This document shows, in pieces, positions 37,322 through 44,999 of a DNA stretch of 64,000 nucleotides. Each line of letters opens with the position of its first letter. Position 1 is the stretch's first letter. The notes beneath the pieces were generated by a model. It made no database searches and was not told where the DNA came from. It saw nothing but the letters and a program-made list of their open reading frames with translations. The stretch spans positions 186,001 through 250,000 of the forward strand of contig CAMLFH010000006.1 of NCBI GenBank assembly GCA_946479285.1, in the 5' to 3' direction. Source of the DNA: an uncultured Flavobacteriales bacterium. GTDB lineage: Bacteria; Bacteroidota; Bacteroidia; Flavobacteriales; Crocinitomicaceae. The position numbers and the translations under genes are program-made.

Positions 37322-38772
37322 GATATTTGATTGTTTCGCTTTTGCTGATTTTTTCCCTGGAATCAGAGGGACAAATACAATTTTACCATGTTTTTGGAGG
37401 GAAAGGATATGATAAAGCAGAAGGTTTGGTACAATTGCCAGACAGCAGTTACCTGGTAACAGGTTCTTCTTCCAGTTTTGAAGATGCTCCTTCTCAGGCT
37501 TTTTTATTGAAACTGAACAAGTTTGGATTTCACGTTTGGTCCAAAGAATATGGCGGCGCGGAATTTGAATCCGGTAGAAGGATCATTTTTGTCCCGAATT
37601 ACGGCTATTACATTGTTGGTACTTCTTCCAGTAACGGAACAGGTGGTTTTGACGGGTATGTTGTATTTACGGATCTGGCAGGAAATCAGCTATGGGAAAA
37701 ATGGTACGACAATGGTGCCTGGGAGCGTTTTCACGACGCCATCTTATTGCCGGACACAAGTATTGTGATGGTGGGTGAGTCAGATGCCAATCCGGAGCAG
37801 GTCCAGGACCAGTATTTCACCCGGATCGATAAAGATGGGAATGAAATCTGGAGTCACCAGCAGGGTGGAGTTGGAATGGATTACCTGAACAAGGCTGTAA
37901 TGGTTACAGATACCACTTTCGCAGTTGTTGGAACCGGTTATTTGGCAGATTCACTGAAATCAAAAGGCTATGTGGGGTATTATCACATCGATGGTTCTTT
38001 ACTTTGGGATACATTGACGGGAAGTAATGGAGAATACGTTTTGAATGACGTTCAATTTGTTTTTAATGAGTTGAAATGCGTGGGGCAAAGCATAAAAACA
38101 GGTAAAACCGATTGCGATGATTATTATGTGTTCTTCACACAGGATGGTGATTTCGTTTCTACAGATGATTCATACAATCCCTATTCAAGCAGGCTAACCT
38201 GCTTTGTAAACTATACAGCTTCACCGGGAGATCAGTATTTTGTCGTTAATCAGGCAATTGATCAGTTTTCGTATGATGACGGCGAAGATTTTAACGTCCA
38301 TCGCTTTGTTTCTGCATTCTATTGGGGCGGATATGGTTCCGGATATAACGGAGTGGGGCAGGATCAGGTAAATCAGCTTATCCGTACGAATGATGGATAT
38401 GGTGCGTTAGTTGGTTTCCACTCGGATACCGGTTTTACAAGTGGCGGAAATTCTCTTTTCATTGTGAAACTTGGAAACGACAATGCTTTTCCATCAGCTT
38501 CAAACCCAACTATCTATAGTGTGTTGAACGTGGAAATGCTTGAGAATAACCCGGAAGTTTCCATTTACCCCAATCCGTTCACGGAAGCAATCCTGGTTGA
38601 AAGTGATTCTCCGATTGAGCAAATTGAAGTAATGGACCTAAGCGGAAAACGCATTTTTCTTTCCCAAATTGCTGTTACCTCCATTGAAACTTCCTCCTGG
38701 CAAAAGGGAACTTATCTTCTAAGATATCAGTCAAACGGCACCTGGCATTCCGGGAAATTGGTGAAACTTTGA
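37309..38772 (+). CDS. Secreted protein with T9SS type A sorting domain
   Basis: A 487-residue exported protein; signal peptide GILRYLIVSLLLIFSLESEG. The body (about 25-390) consists of repeated segments like SYLVTGSSSSFEDAPSQAFL, YYIVGTSSSNGTGGFDGYVV and FAVVGTGYLADSLKSKGYVG, an eight-bladed-propeller-like pattern common in Bacteroidota secreted proteins. The last 75 residues form a type A (Por) signal: VSIYPNPFTEAILVES, EVMDLSGKRIF, WQKGTYLLRYQSNG, KLVKL. It overlaps the barrel gene by 13 bp and is followed after 1 nt by a small exported protein, so it is probably expressed with the barrel and the lipoprotein. Confidence 0.85.
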   Translation: MGILRYLIVSLLLIFSLESEGQIQFYHVFGGKGYDKAEGLVQLPDSSYLVTGSSSSFEDAPSQAFLLKLNKFGFHVWSKEYGGAEFESGRRIIFVPNYGYYIVGTSSSNGTGGFDGYVVFTDLAGNQLWEKWYDNGAWERFHDAILLPDTSIVMVGESDANPEQVQDQYFTRIDKDGNEIWSHQQGGVGMDYLNKAVMVTDTTFAVVGTGYLADSLKSKGYVGYYHIDGSLLWDTLTGSNGEYVLNDVQFVFNELKCVGQSIKTGKTDCDDYYVFFTQDGDFVSTDDSYNPYSSRLTCFVNYTASPGDQYFVVNQAIDQFSYDDGEDFNVHRFVSAFYWGGYGSGYNGVGQDQVNQLIRTNDGYGALVGFHSDTGFTSGGNSLFIVKLGNDNAFPSASNPTIYSVLNVEMLENNPEVSIYPNPFTEAILVESDSPIEQIEVMDLSGKRIFLSQIAVTSIETSSWQKGTYLLRYQSNGTWHSGKLVKL

Positions 38773-38773
38773 T

Positions 38774-39373
38774 ATGCTGCTTTTTAAAAGATCACTGGTT
38801 GCTATAATCGGTTTGTTATTGGTGCAATGCACTGCAGCGGCAAAGAAGCAGGCAGTTCCAGCATTCGTAAGCAATAAAAAGCCGGACACACATTTTTTTG
38901 AGCAGGTCATTCACAAAAAGAATTCTACGGAAGTCCTGTTTTACTTCAAATTCAACTACAAACGGAATGAAGTAAGTATTTACCGCCCCGATTCGGAACA
39001 CACCGATGTGGGGTTTGAAGTGAACAAGTACTTTTCTTCCGATTCTTCGTTTCTCTATATTGAGTTGGATTATTATGAACGGGAAGGTGTTCCGTTCAAA
39101 GAGGTGAGACAAGAGAAAGGAAAGAGTGGATTTTATGAACCTTTTTCCTTTTCTGATGAGCCACAGATAAATCTTTGTAACTGCGCTCATGCGGGAAAAT
39201 CCTTTCTTTTTGCGCGAAATGGTGACGATTACTCGTTAGTGGATGCGTCTATAGAAGATGAAGAAGAGGTCAGCCGTTTGAGACACTTTGTTTTTGATGA
39301 GAACTCAGACGAACAGTATTTCTTACGTTTAAAAACAGGGGATAAACTGGTTTCTTACCCGAAGCAGCAGTAG
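38774..39373 (+). CDS. Small exported protein, possible lipoprotein, unknown
   Basis: A 199-residue protein starting 1 nt after the previous stop. The N-terminus MLLFKRSLVAIIGLLLVQC has a hydrophobic core ending LVQC; Gln at -1 is unusual for a lipobox, so Cys19 lipidation is uncertain. The rest is charged and beta-prone (FYFKFNYKRNEVSIYRPDSE, YEREGVPFKEVRQEKGKSG), with a CNC pair near residue 135. No family recognised. Position suggests it is the fourth gene of the unit with the lipoprotein, the barrel and the type A cargo. Confidence 0.65.
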   Translation: MLLFKRSLVAIIGLLLVQCTAAAKKQAVPAFVSNKKPDTHFFEQVIHKKNSTEVLFYFKFNYKRNEVSIYRPDSEHTDVGFEVNKYFSSDSSFLYIELDYYEREGVPFKEVRQEKGKSGFYEPFSFSDEPQINLCNCAHAGKSFLFARNGDDYSLVDASIEDEEEVSRLRHFVFDENSDEQYFLRLKTGDKLVSYPKQQ

Positions 39374-39423
39374 CGTAACTATTAAAGATCTTTTGAATTA
39401 GATATCAAAACCAAGCTCGATAT

Positions 39424-39861
39424 ATGATCAGAATCTTATTCGTCGTTATTTTAGCTTTCGGTTCAGTCTCGGCAACCGGCCAGATTGAAGAGAAAGTGAT
39501 TTTAGAGTTTAGTAAAAATGAAAATAACCTGCGGAGTATTTGTTTTTTACTGGAACGCCAGACTTCCTCCATTGAAGCCATCAACATTGATACAACCCGG
39601 TTTGAAAAGAATTTTGCCAGTTCTTTACTGGAAGAGCCCCGGCATTTTTTCAAATTTAAGCCAATAGAAAAAAATGAAAGCATAGACACTGAAATCCGAA
39701 GTTATAAACCTGGAATAATTCGATTGTATTATTGGAAAAAAGAAGATCGTTTATACGGAATCATTTGCCGGAGTTCATCCAAAGAAGCTGATTTTATCCG
39801 GGATATCGACCTGATGGATCTGATGACGAGATTTTATATTATTGATTTGAATACCCTTTAA
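39424..39861 (+). CDS. Small exported protein, unknown
   Basis: A 145-residue protein with signal peptide MIRILFVVILAFGSVSATGQ. The mature part is charged, with one CFLLERQ cysteine and a second in GIICRSSSKEADF; no domain recognised. It starts 50 nt after the preceding small gene and is followed 1 nt later by another small exported protein. Codon use is ordinary for the region. Confidence 0.6.
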   Translation: MIRILFVVILAFGSVSATGQIEEKVILEFSKNENNLRSICFLLERQTSSIEAINIDTTRFEKNFASSLLEEPRHFFKFKPIEKNESIDTEIRSYKPGIIRLYYWKKEDRLYGIICRSSSKEADFIRDIDLMDLMTRFYIIDLNTL

Positions 39862-39862
39862 A

Positions 39863-40195
39863 ATGAAAAGTACCATTTTATTTCTTTTGCTGTTTGGTTT
39901 CTCCAATGCCTATTCCCAGGATACGCTAATATTAAAAATCAGTAATCTGCAGAACCACTATGAACCTTGCTTTTCCCATTGGATTTCTTGTGAAACGGTA
40001 CTTTTAGGAAAGCTGACAAGTATTCATTCGGATAAAACATACACGATCCATGTTTTGTCCCCGGTTGACTTAAATCGTTTGCCAAAGAATGCAAGTTCGA
40101 TCTATCAGGTGGTATTACGGAAACGCTTCTCTAAAGGTCCTTTTGATGGTCCGGGTGAAACATACAATTTGGTGGATATTCGGGGCGCCTTTTAA
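39863..40195 (+). CDS. Small exported protein, unknown
   Basis: A 110-residue protein with signal peptide MKSTILFLLLFGFSNAYSQ. The mature part of about 91 residues has two cysteines (EPCFSHWISCETV), likely a disulfide, and beta-strand-like segments (SDKTYTIHVLSPVDL, SIYQVVLRKRF). No family recognised. It lies 1 nt after the previous gene, so the two are co-translated and may act together. Confidence 0.55.
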   Translation: MKSTILFLLLFGFSNAYSQDTLILKISNLQNHYEPCFSHWISCETVLLGKLTSIHSDKTYTIHVLSPVDLNRLPKNASSIYQVVLRKRFSKGPFDGPGETYNLVDIRGAF

Positions 40196-40258
40196 GGAGT
40201 TTGCTGATGGGAAGTTCGTTCCTTTGAATTTATCTACCTTTAGCTTTTACTTGTTTCC

Positions 40259-41119
40259 GTGCAAAACACAATTTTAAATCTTACAGATTCCCTTCCCTTA
40301 ACCTGTTCCCGTTCAGGAACCTGCTGTCATGGAAACCGGGTGCGGCTCAACCCCTGGGAATTGATGCGTTTGGCACAAGCAAAAGGAGTTTCTTCGAAAG
40401 AATTCAGAGACAAACATACGCACGAAGCTGGTACTATGCTGCATTTCAACGGTAATCCCAATTATACCGGGAAATTTTCCTGCGGGTTGTATGAGTCCGG
40501 AAAAGGCTGCAGCGTGCATATAGCCAGACCATTGGCTTGTCGTTTGTTTCCGCTTGGACGTGAAATTCAAAACGGAACAGCTCGTTACATCCACGAAGGT
40601 TTATCCTTTCCTTGTTTGACAGACTGTGCGGAAGTACTGGATTTACCCAAACTAACTGTTGAAGAGTATCTGCTTGGACAGGAAACTCAAGCCTTTGAAA
40701 AAGCACAGGATGCTTACCTGGAAATGATGCAGAACCTGGCAGATATTTCCTTTGAATTGCTTTTGGATACCGGTTTATCCGAATCAGGCGACACGCAGAC
40801 ATTGGCTTCCTGGAAGAAAATGGGAAATATGGATGTTACGGAGCTAAGCAAAGAAATTCCGACAGAATGGCTGGACTTACTCAGGATTCCCGACCTGGAA
40901 CAACAGTATGGACCGCTTGATTTTGTACAGGCTCACAAGGTACTCCTGAACGAGAAAATTCAGGAGCTGTCCGAAAGTCTTTCAGCAATGAATGCGATCC
41001 GTGAAGCTGCCAAACTCCTAATGGCACTGGCTTTGTTTTTAGCCCATGCAATAGGAGCTGACGCAAAAGGATTATCCGAACACTGGGTGGAGATTGCCAG
41101 GAATCATGGAGCCGAATAA
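40259..41119 (+). CDS. YkgJ-family cysteine-cluster protein
   Basis: A 286-residue cytoplasmic protein with the YkgJ/Fe-S-like cysteine cluster: LTCSRSGTCCHG (Cys16, 22, 23), KFSCGLY (Cys75) and CSVHIARPLACRLFP (Cys84, Cys94). Such clusters bind zinc or an iron-sulfur centre; the biological role of the family is poorly known. The only start that keeps the first cysteines is GTG 40259, since the next methionine (MRLAQ) falls after Cys23. The C-terminal half (about 120-286) is helical without recognisable motif. Single gene, in the same direction as its neighbours. Confidence 0.82.
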   Translation: MQNTILNLTDSLPLTCSRSGTCCHGNRVRLNPWELMRLAQAKGVSSKEFRDKHTHEAGTMLHFNGNPNYTGKFSCGLYESGKGCSVHIARPLACRLFPLGREIQNGTARYIHEGLSFPCLTDCAEVLDLPKLTVEEYLLGQETQAFEKAQDAYLEMMQNLADISFELLLDTGLSESGDTQTLASWKKMGNMDVTELSKEIPTEWLDLLRIPDLEQQYGPLDFVQAHKVLLNEKIQELSESLSAMNAIREAAKLLMALALFLAHAIGADAKGLSEHWVEIARNHGAE

Positions 41120-41261
41120 TTATGTTTAGGAAAATTAACTTTTTGTCTAAAGCCATTTCATCCCTTTTTAACTATCTTTTCTCCTAAATAAACGAAACCG
41201 CTCCTTTTACTAACAGGGTTTGTGCCTATTGCCATCACAATTTAAAAAACGATTAATTGCC

Positions 41262-42518
41262 ATGGAGAAGAAACAAACACCAAAGATGAGCCGGAGAGAA
41301 CGCAAAAAAGCAATGACTCCGGAACAAAGAAAAAAGCGCAAAAGAAGACGCCGTATTATCTGGTTGTCTATCATTTCGGCGCTGATAATTTTCAGGCTTC
41401 TTCTGCCGTATATCGTATTAAAGTACGTTAACGGGAAATTGGAGAACCTGGAAGAGTATTATGGTCATGTGAATGATATTGATATCCATTTGTACCGAGG
41501 TGCCTATGAAATCAAAGATATCCGTATTTTGAAACGCGTAGAGAAAAATGGAAAAACCGGTGAAAAAGATACCATTCCTTTTTTCAAATCACGGTCTATC
41601 GATTTATCCATTGAGTGGAAAGCCATTTTTAAAGGTTCAATAGTGGGTGAGATCAGCGTGGAAGAACCGATTGTCAACTTTGTAAAAGACAAGCATAAGG
41701 GAGAAGACGTGAAAGCCGACACAGCAGATTTCGCACAATTGGTTGATGATTTGATGCCGGTAACAATTAACCGTTTTGACATTCACAACGGGGAAGTCCA
41801 TTTCAGGGATCTTGAGGCAAAACCAAAGCTGGATATTGCGATGAAAAATATCAATATTACGGCAACTAACCTTACGAACGTTACCGATAGCAAGGAATTA
41901 CTTCCTGCAACGCTGACTGCGAGTGCTGAGGCTTATGAAGGGAAATTTGCGCTGAATGCTAAATTCGACGGGCTCGCCAAAAAGCCTACCTTTGATATGA
42001 ACGTTTCCGTGAATGGAGTGCAGCTGCCTCAGCTAAACGATATGCTCCGCGAATACGCAAATTTCGATGTGAAGAAAGGAACCTTTAATATGTATGGCGA
42101 ATTTGCAGCGAAGGAAGGAAAGTTTGGAGGGTATGTTAAACCATTCCTGAAAGATTTGGATGTGGTGCAGTGGAACAAGCAGGAAGGTGATTTCAAACAG
42201 ATCCTTTGGGAAACATTAGTGGCTAGTGCGGCTGAAATTCTTCAAAATCAGAAAAAAGAACAGCTTGCAACAAAGATTAATATGAATGGTACCTTTGATA
42301 AAGTTCATTTGAATACCTGGAGAGCGATCAGTTATGTATTGCGGAATGCATTTTTACATGCACTCAAACCTTCAGTAGACAATTCGATCAGTATTAATAA
42401 TCTGAAAGAAGGTGGTAAGAAAACATTTTTAGAAAAAGTTTTCGGTGGAAACCCGGAGAAAAAAGAAGCACGAAAAGCGAAGAGAGAAGCTCGTAAAAAC
42501 AAACGAAAAAAGAAATAA
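41262..42518 (+). CDS. AsmA/DUF748-like membrane-anchored protein with basic tails
   Basis: A 418-residue protein starting at ATG 41262 (MEKKQTPK); the frame from 41220 adds 14 residues without support. A strongly basic N-terminus (RRERKKAM, RKKRKRRRR) precedes one membrane helix (about 35-58), so it is anchored with the N-terminus inside. The periplasmic part has the AsmA-like pattern HLYRGAYEIKDIRIL, SRSIDLSIEWKAIFKGSIVG, FDIHNGEVHFRDLEAKP. Family members shape lipid transfer or outer-membrane assembly. The C-terminus is again very basic (KKEARKAKREARKNKRKKK). The stop shares its last base with the next ATG (TAATG), so the two are coupled. Confidence 0.78.
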   Translation: MEKKQTPKMSRRERKKAMTPEQRKKRKRRRRIIWLSIISALIIFRLLLPYIVLKYVNGKLENLEEYYGHVNDIDIHLYRGAYEIKDIRILKRVEKNGKTGEKDTIPFFKSRSIDLSIEWKAIFKGSIVGEISVEEPIVNFVKDKHKGEDVKADTADFAQLVDDLMPVTINRFDIHNGEVHFRDLEAKPKLDIAMKNINITATNLTNVTDSKELLPATLTASAEAYEGKFALNAKFDGLAKKPTFDMNVSVNGVQLPQLNDMLREYANFDVKKGTFNMYGEFAAKEGKFGGYVKPFLKDLDVVQWNKQEGDFKQILWETLVASAAEILQNQKKEQLATKINMNGTFDKVHLNTWRAISYVLRNAFLHALKPSVDNSISINNLKEGGKKTFLEKVFGGNPEKKEARKAKREARKNKRKKK

Positions 42519-43510
42519 TGACACTAAGAATCCGGCCTTGGCCCATAATACTGATTTTGTTGTTGGGAGGAGCAGGTTATTTGATCTACTTTTTGATCGA
42601 GCGCCACAAAATGTTGAATTTGTTACTTCCCGAAGTGACGGAAATTACTTTGGTAAAGGCAACTATCCGCCAGGATACTGCCTTTGTCGAAGTCAACATG
42701 ATATTGACTAACAAAGCTCCCTACGAGATGAATATTGACAGTATTGTCTGTGATTTGTCTCTTGGAGGAACCAAATTGTTGGCAGTTAGTGAATATGTGG
42801 GCTTGCGGCAGCAAAGCGGTCAGTCGGATTCAGTCACCTTTGCCGTTGATATTCCTATCAGTCACACCCGCAATAAGATCATGAGCCTGCAGGGCCAGGA
42901 TTCAACGGGTATTACTATCGAGGCCGCAGTAGTTTATTCGGGACTGAAAGTACCTTTCATGACGAGTAAAAAAATTGAAGTTCCGGTGCCTCCCAAAATT
43001 AAGCTTCTTAAAACGGAGAATTTGGAAGTGAAATTGTTTAAAAAGAAGGTTACAGCCGATTTGTTTTTGCAAATCATCAATGAAGGAAAGAACCTGTCGT
43101 TGGATCTCCATGATATTCAGTATGAGTTGACGGTCGGCAATGATTTAGCGACGAAAGGTAAATTCTATAAGGATATTTCTATCCGTAAGCAGTCGTCTCA
43201 AATCCTGAAATTTCCGTTGAATATCAATTTACTTCATCCGGGAAAAACGATTGGAAAAATTCTGAATCATAAAGACAACCTTCCTTTTAAAGTAATGCTC
43301 AGCGGCTACCTGGATTTCGGGAAATTTAAACGTATTCCCGTAGTGATCTTTGCTTCCGGTAAAATGGAATTGGTAAACGAAAAAAAGAACAAGGCGAAAA
43401 AGAAAAAGAATAGAGAGGAGAAGAAAGAGGAGCGGAAAGAAAAACGTGAGGATAGAAAAGAAGCCCGGCTTGAAAAACGCGAGGAGCGGAAGGAAAAACG
43501 GAAAGAATAA
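42518..43510 (+). CDS. WHy/LEA14-like anchored protein with charged tail
   Basis: A 330-residue protein with an N-terminal membrane helix (PIILILLLGGAGYLIYFLI). Two similar beta-sandwich stretches follow: about 35-150 (EITLVKATIRQDTAFVEVNM, TNKAPYEMNIDSIVCDLSLG) and about 155-280 (LEVKLFKKKVTADLFLQIIN, GKNLSLDLHDIQYELTVGND). This is the pattern of WHy/LEA type 2 domains. The last 50 residues are an alternating Lys/Glu/Arg run (KKEERKEKREDRKEARLEKR), probably a long single helix. It is translationally coupled to the AsmA-like gene and probably works with it at the envelope. Confidence 0.7.
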   Translation: MTLRIRPWPIILILLLGGAGYLIYFLIERHKMLNLLLPEVTEITLVKATIRQDTAFVEVNMILTNKAPYEMNIDSIVCDLSLGGTKLLAVSEYVGLRQQSGQSDSVTFAVDIPISHTRNKIMSLQGQDSTGITIEAAVVYSGLKVPFMTSKKIEVPVPPKIKLLKTENLEVKLFKKKVTADLFLQIINEGKNLSLDLHDIQYELTVGNDLATKGKFYKDISIRKQSSQILKFPLNINLLHPGKTIGKILNHKDNLPFKVMLSGYLDFGKFKRIPVVIFASGKMELVNEKKNKAKKKKNREEKKEERKEKREDRKEARLEKREERKEKRKE

Positions 43511-43517
43511 TAAATAG

Positions 43518-43545
43518 GTAGGCGCGCGAAGCATCGCGCGCACAT
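43518..43545. repeat. Palindrome, GTAGG family, degenerate outer arms
   Basis: GCGCGCGA (43522-43529) pairs exactly with TCGCGCGC (43534-43541) around AGCA. The flanks GTAG and ACAT show a decayed outer stem. Lies 7 nt after the WHy-like gene stop, between convergent genes; likely bidirectional terminator. Confidence 0.88.
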
Positions 43546-43570
43546 GTTATTTATTATTTGAATGTTTATT

Positions 43571-44089
43571 TTACCAAACGAAAGCTTCTTCCTGGAACCA
43601 ATCCCCGTGTACACGCATGGTTTGCTCAATCACGTCTCTTACACAGCCTTTTCCACCCAAATGCGGAGATTGATAGTGCGAGATATGTTTGATCTCAATA
43701 GCAGCATCTTGCGGACAAGCAGCCGTTCCGACGATTTGCATCACCTGGTAATCCGGAAGGTCGTCACCCATATAAAGGACTTCTTCGTCTTTGAATCCGT
43801 GTTTTTCCTTCAACTGTTCGTAGACTTTCACTTTATGGGACGAACGCAGATGCACTTCTGTAACCCCCAAATGAATTAAACTCGTTTTTACATCTTCTGA
43901 GTTTCCGCCGGTAATGATGAAGACTTTGTATCCTTTTTTGACAGCATATTGAATCGCATACCCATCCTTGGAATTCAGCCCGCGTAGTAATTCTCCGTGA
44001 TAGGGATAAACAATTCCGTTGGTTAAAACACCATCAATGTCAAAAATAAATGTGGAGATCTTGTTTAAGCGCTCTTTGTAGCTAATCAT
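43571..44089 (-). CDS. kdsC: KdsC-like HAD phosphatase (KDO 8-phosphate phosphatase)
   Basis: A 172-residue HAD-superfamily enzyme of the C0 class that removes phosphate from 3-deoxy-D-manno-octulosonate 8-phosphate in lipopolysaccharide core synthesis. Motif I FDIDGVLT (catalytic Asp pair), motif II FIITGGNS, the Lys of SSHKVKVYEQL, and motif IV GDDLPD are all in place, with GGKGCVRDVIE at the end as in KdsC. Family length is normal. It begins 1 nt after the DUF2520 gene, so they are one operon, a neighbourhood I recall from other Bacteroidota. Related enzymes dephosphorylate other sugars, so substrate is inferred. Confidence 0.85.
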   Translation of the reverse strand: MISYKERLNKISTFIFDIDGVLTNGIVYPYHGELLRGLNSKDGYAIQYAVKKGYKVFIITGGNSEDVKTSLIHLGVTEVHLRSSHKVKVYEQLKEKHGFKDEEVLYMGDDLPDYQVMQIVGTAACPQDAAIEIKHISHYQSPHLGGKGCVRDVIEQTMRVHGDWFQEEAFVW

Positions 44090-44090
44090 T

Positions 44091-44852
44091 TTATTGGTGG
44101 TGTTTGATGATACTTTTTGTCAGTGTTTGATAGATGTTTCGTTGATCCGGTTCCAGTAACTGCAAATGCTTTTTGATAGTGCTTTGATCGTTCCGCACTG
44201 CAGGTCCTGTTAATATGTCGTGCGGATTATTGGTCTGGATCTTTTCCATCGTCTGATTGATCAATGGTTTCAGCCAATCAAATTCAATCATGTGTTCCTG
44301 GCAGTAATGTGCTGCAAGGTCAATGAGGTGATTCGTGAAATTATTGGCGAAAACAGCTGCAACGTGCAGATATTGGCGTTTGTCTTCCGATAATTCAATG
44401 GCATTTCCGCTGAATTGATTGGCAAGTTCCATCAGGAAAGAGTTGAATTTTGCGTCCGAAGCTTCAATAAAAAGCGGTAATCCCTTCCAGTGAATGCTTT
44501 GGTCGGATTTGAAGCTCTGCAAAGGATAAAAGGTCCCGACTGGGTATTTTGTTTCCAGATGGTTCAGGTTCACCGTTCCTGAAACGGAAACCACCGGAGC
44601 GTATTTTGAAACAAGTTGGACCATGTCCACCATCGTATTGTCATTTACCGTGCAAAAGACAAGATCAAAGTCTATAAATTCCTTGAAATCATTGGTGAAC
44701 TGATCATCCCTCACATTCATGGAAGCAGGCAGGTTGTTCCCTGAACGCGAGTAAACGGTGACATGCGTATGTCCCAGGTCAATCAAACGCTGGAGAAAAT
44801 GAACTCCCACATTTCCCATTCCAACAATTCCGATTTTCAATTTTTGGCTCAT
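44091..44852 (-). CDS. DUF2520 Rossmann-fold dehydrogenase-like protein
   Basis: A 253-residue cytoplasmic protein. The N-terminal half is a Rossmann domain (IGIVGMGNVGVHFLQRLIDL), similar to F420-dependent NADP reductase and ProC-like proteins. The C-terminal DUF2520 part has TFYPLQSFKSD and HVAAVFANNFTNHLIDLAA, helices resembling 6-phosphogluconate dehydrogenase. Reaction unknown. A TAACTTTG element ends only 4 nt before the ATG, so the mRNA may have almost no leader. First gene of a pair with the KdsC-like phosphatase. Confidence 0.85.
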   Translation of the reverse strand: MSQKLKIGIVGMGNVGVHFLQRLIDLGHTHVTVYSRSGNNLPASMNVRDDQFTNDFKEFIDFDLVFCTVNDNTMVDMVQLVSKYAPVVSVSGTVNLNHLETKYPVGTFYPLQSFKSDQSIHWKGLPLFIEASDAKFNSFLMELANQFSGNAIELSEDKRQYLHVAAVFANNFTNHLIDLAAHYCQEHMIEFDWLKPLINQTMEKIQTNNPHDILTGPAVRNDQSTIKKHLQLLEPDQRNIYQTLTKSIIKHHQ

Positions 44853-44856
44853 TTTT

Positions 44857-44864
44857 CAAAGTTA
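44857..44864 (-). promoter_or_regulatory. -7 promoter element of the DUF2520 gene (TAACTTTG)
   Basis: Reads TAACTTTG on the minus strand; the ATG follows after 4 nt. If the element is used, transcription starts at or next to the start codon. Confidence 0.5.
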
Positions 44865-44877
44865 AAATTTATTCATG

Positions 44878-44966
44878 ATTTACCACAAGGTACACGAAGT
44901 ACACAAGGTTTTTGGATAACACCCATTAACATTTTCCTTGTGATCTTTGTGCTCTTCGTGGTAAAT
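44878..44966. repeat. Imperfect 31-bp inverted repeat (ACCACAAGG type)
   Basis: Left arm 44878-44908 starts ATTTACCACAAGG and right arm 44936-44966 ends CTCTTCGTGGTAAAT. They match as inverted repeats at about 23 of 31 positions around a 27-nt loop. The sequence has the look of a dispersed Bacteroidota intergenic element. It separates the divergently oriented promoter side of the DUF2520 gene from the end of secA. Confidence 0.65.
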
Positions 44967-44967
44967 A

Positions 44968-44995
44968 AAAAGGCGATCCTTTCGAACCGCCTTTT
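44968..44995 (-). terminator. Rho-independent terminator of secA
   Basis: On the minus strand, AAAAGGCG pairs with CGCCTTTT around a 12-nt loop and is followed by a T-rich run, 4 nt after the secA stop. Confidence 0.88.
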
Positions 44996-44999
44996 ATCT

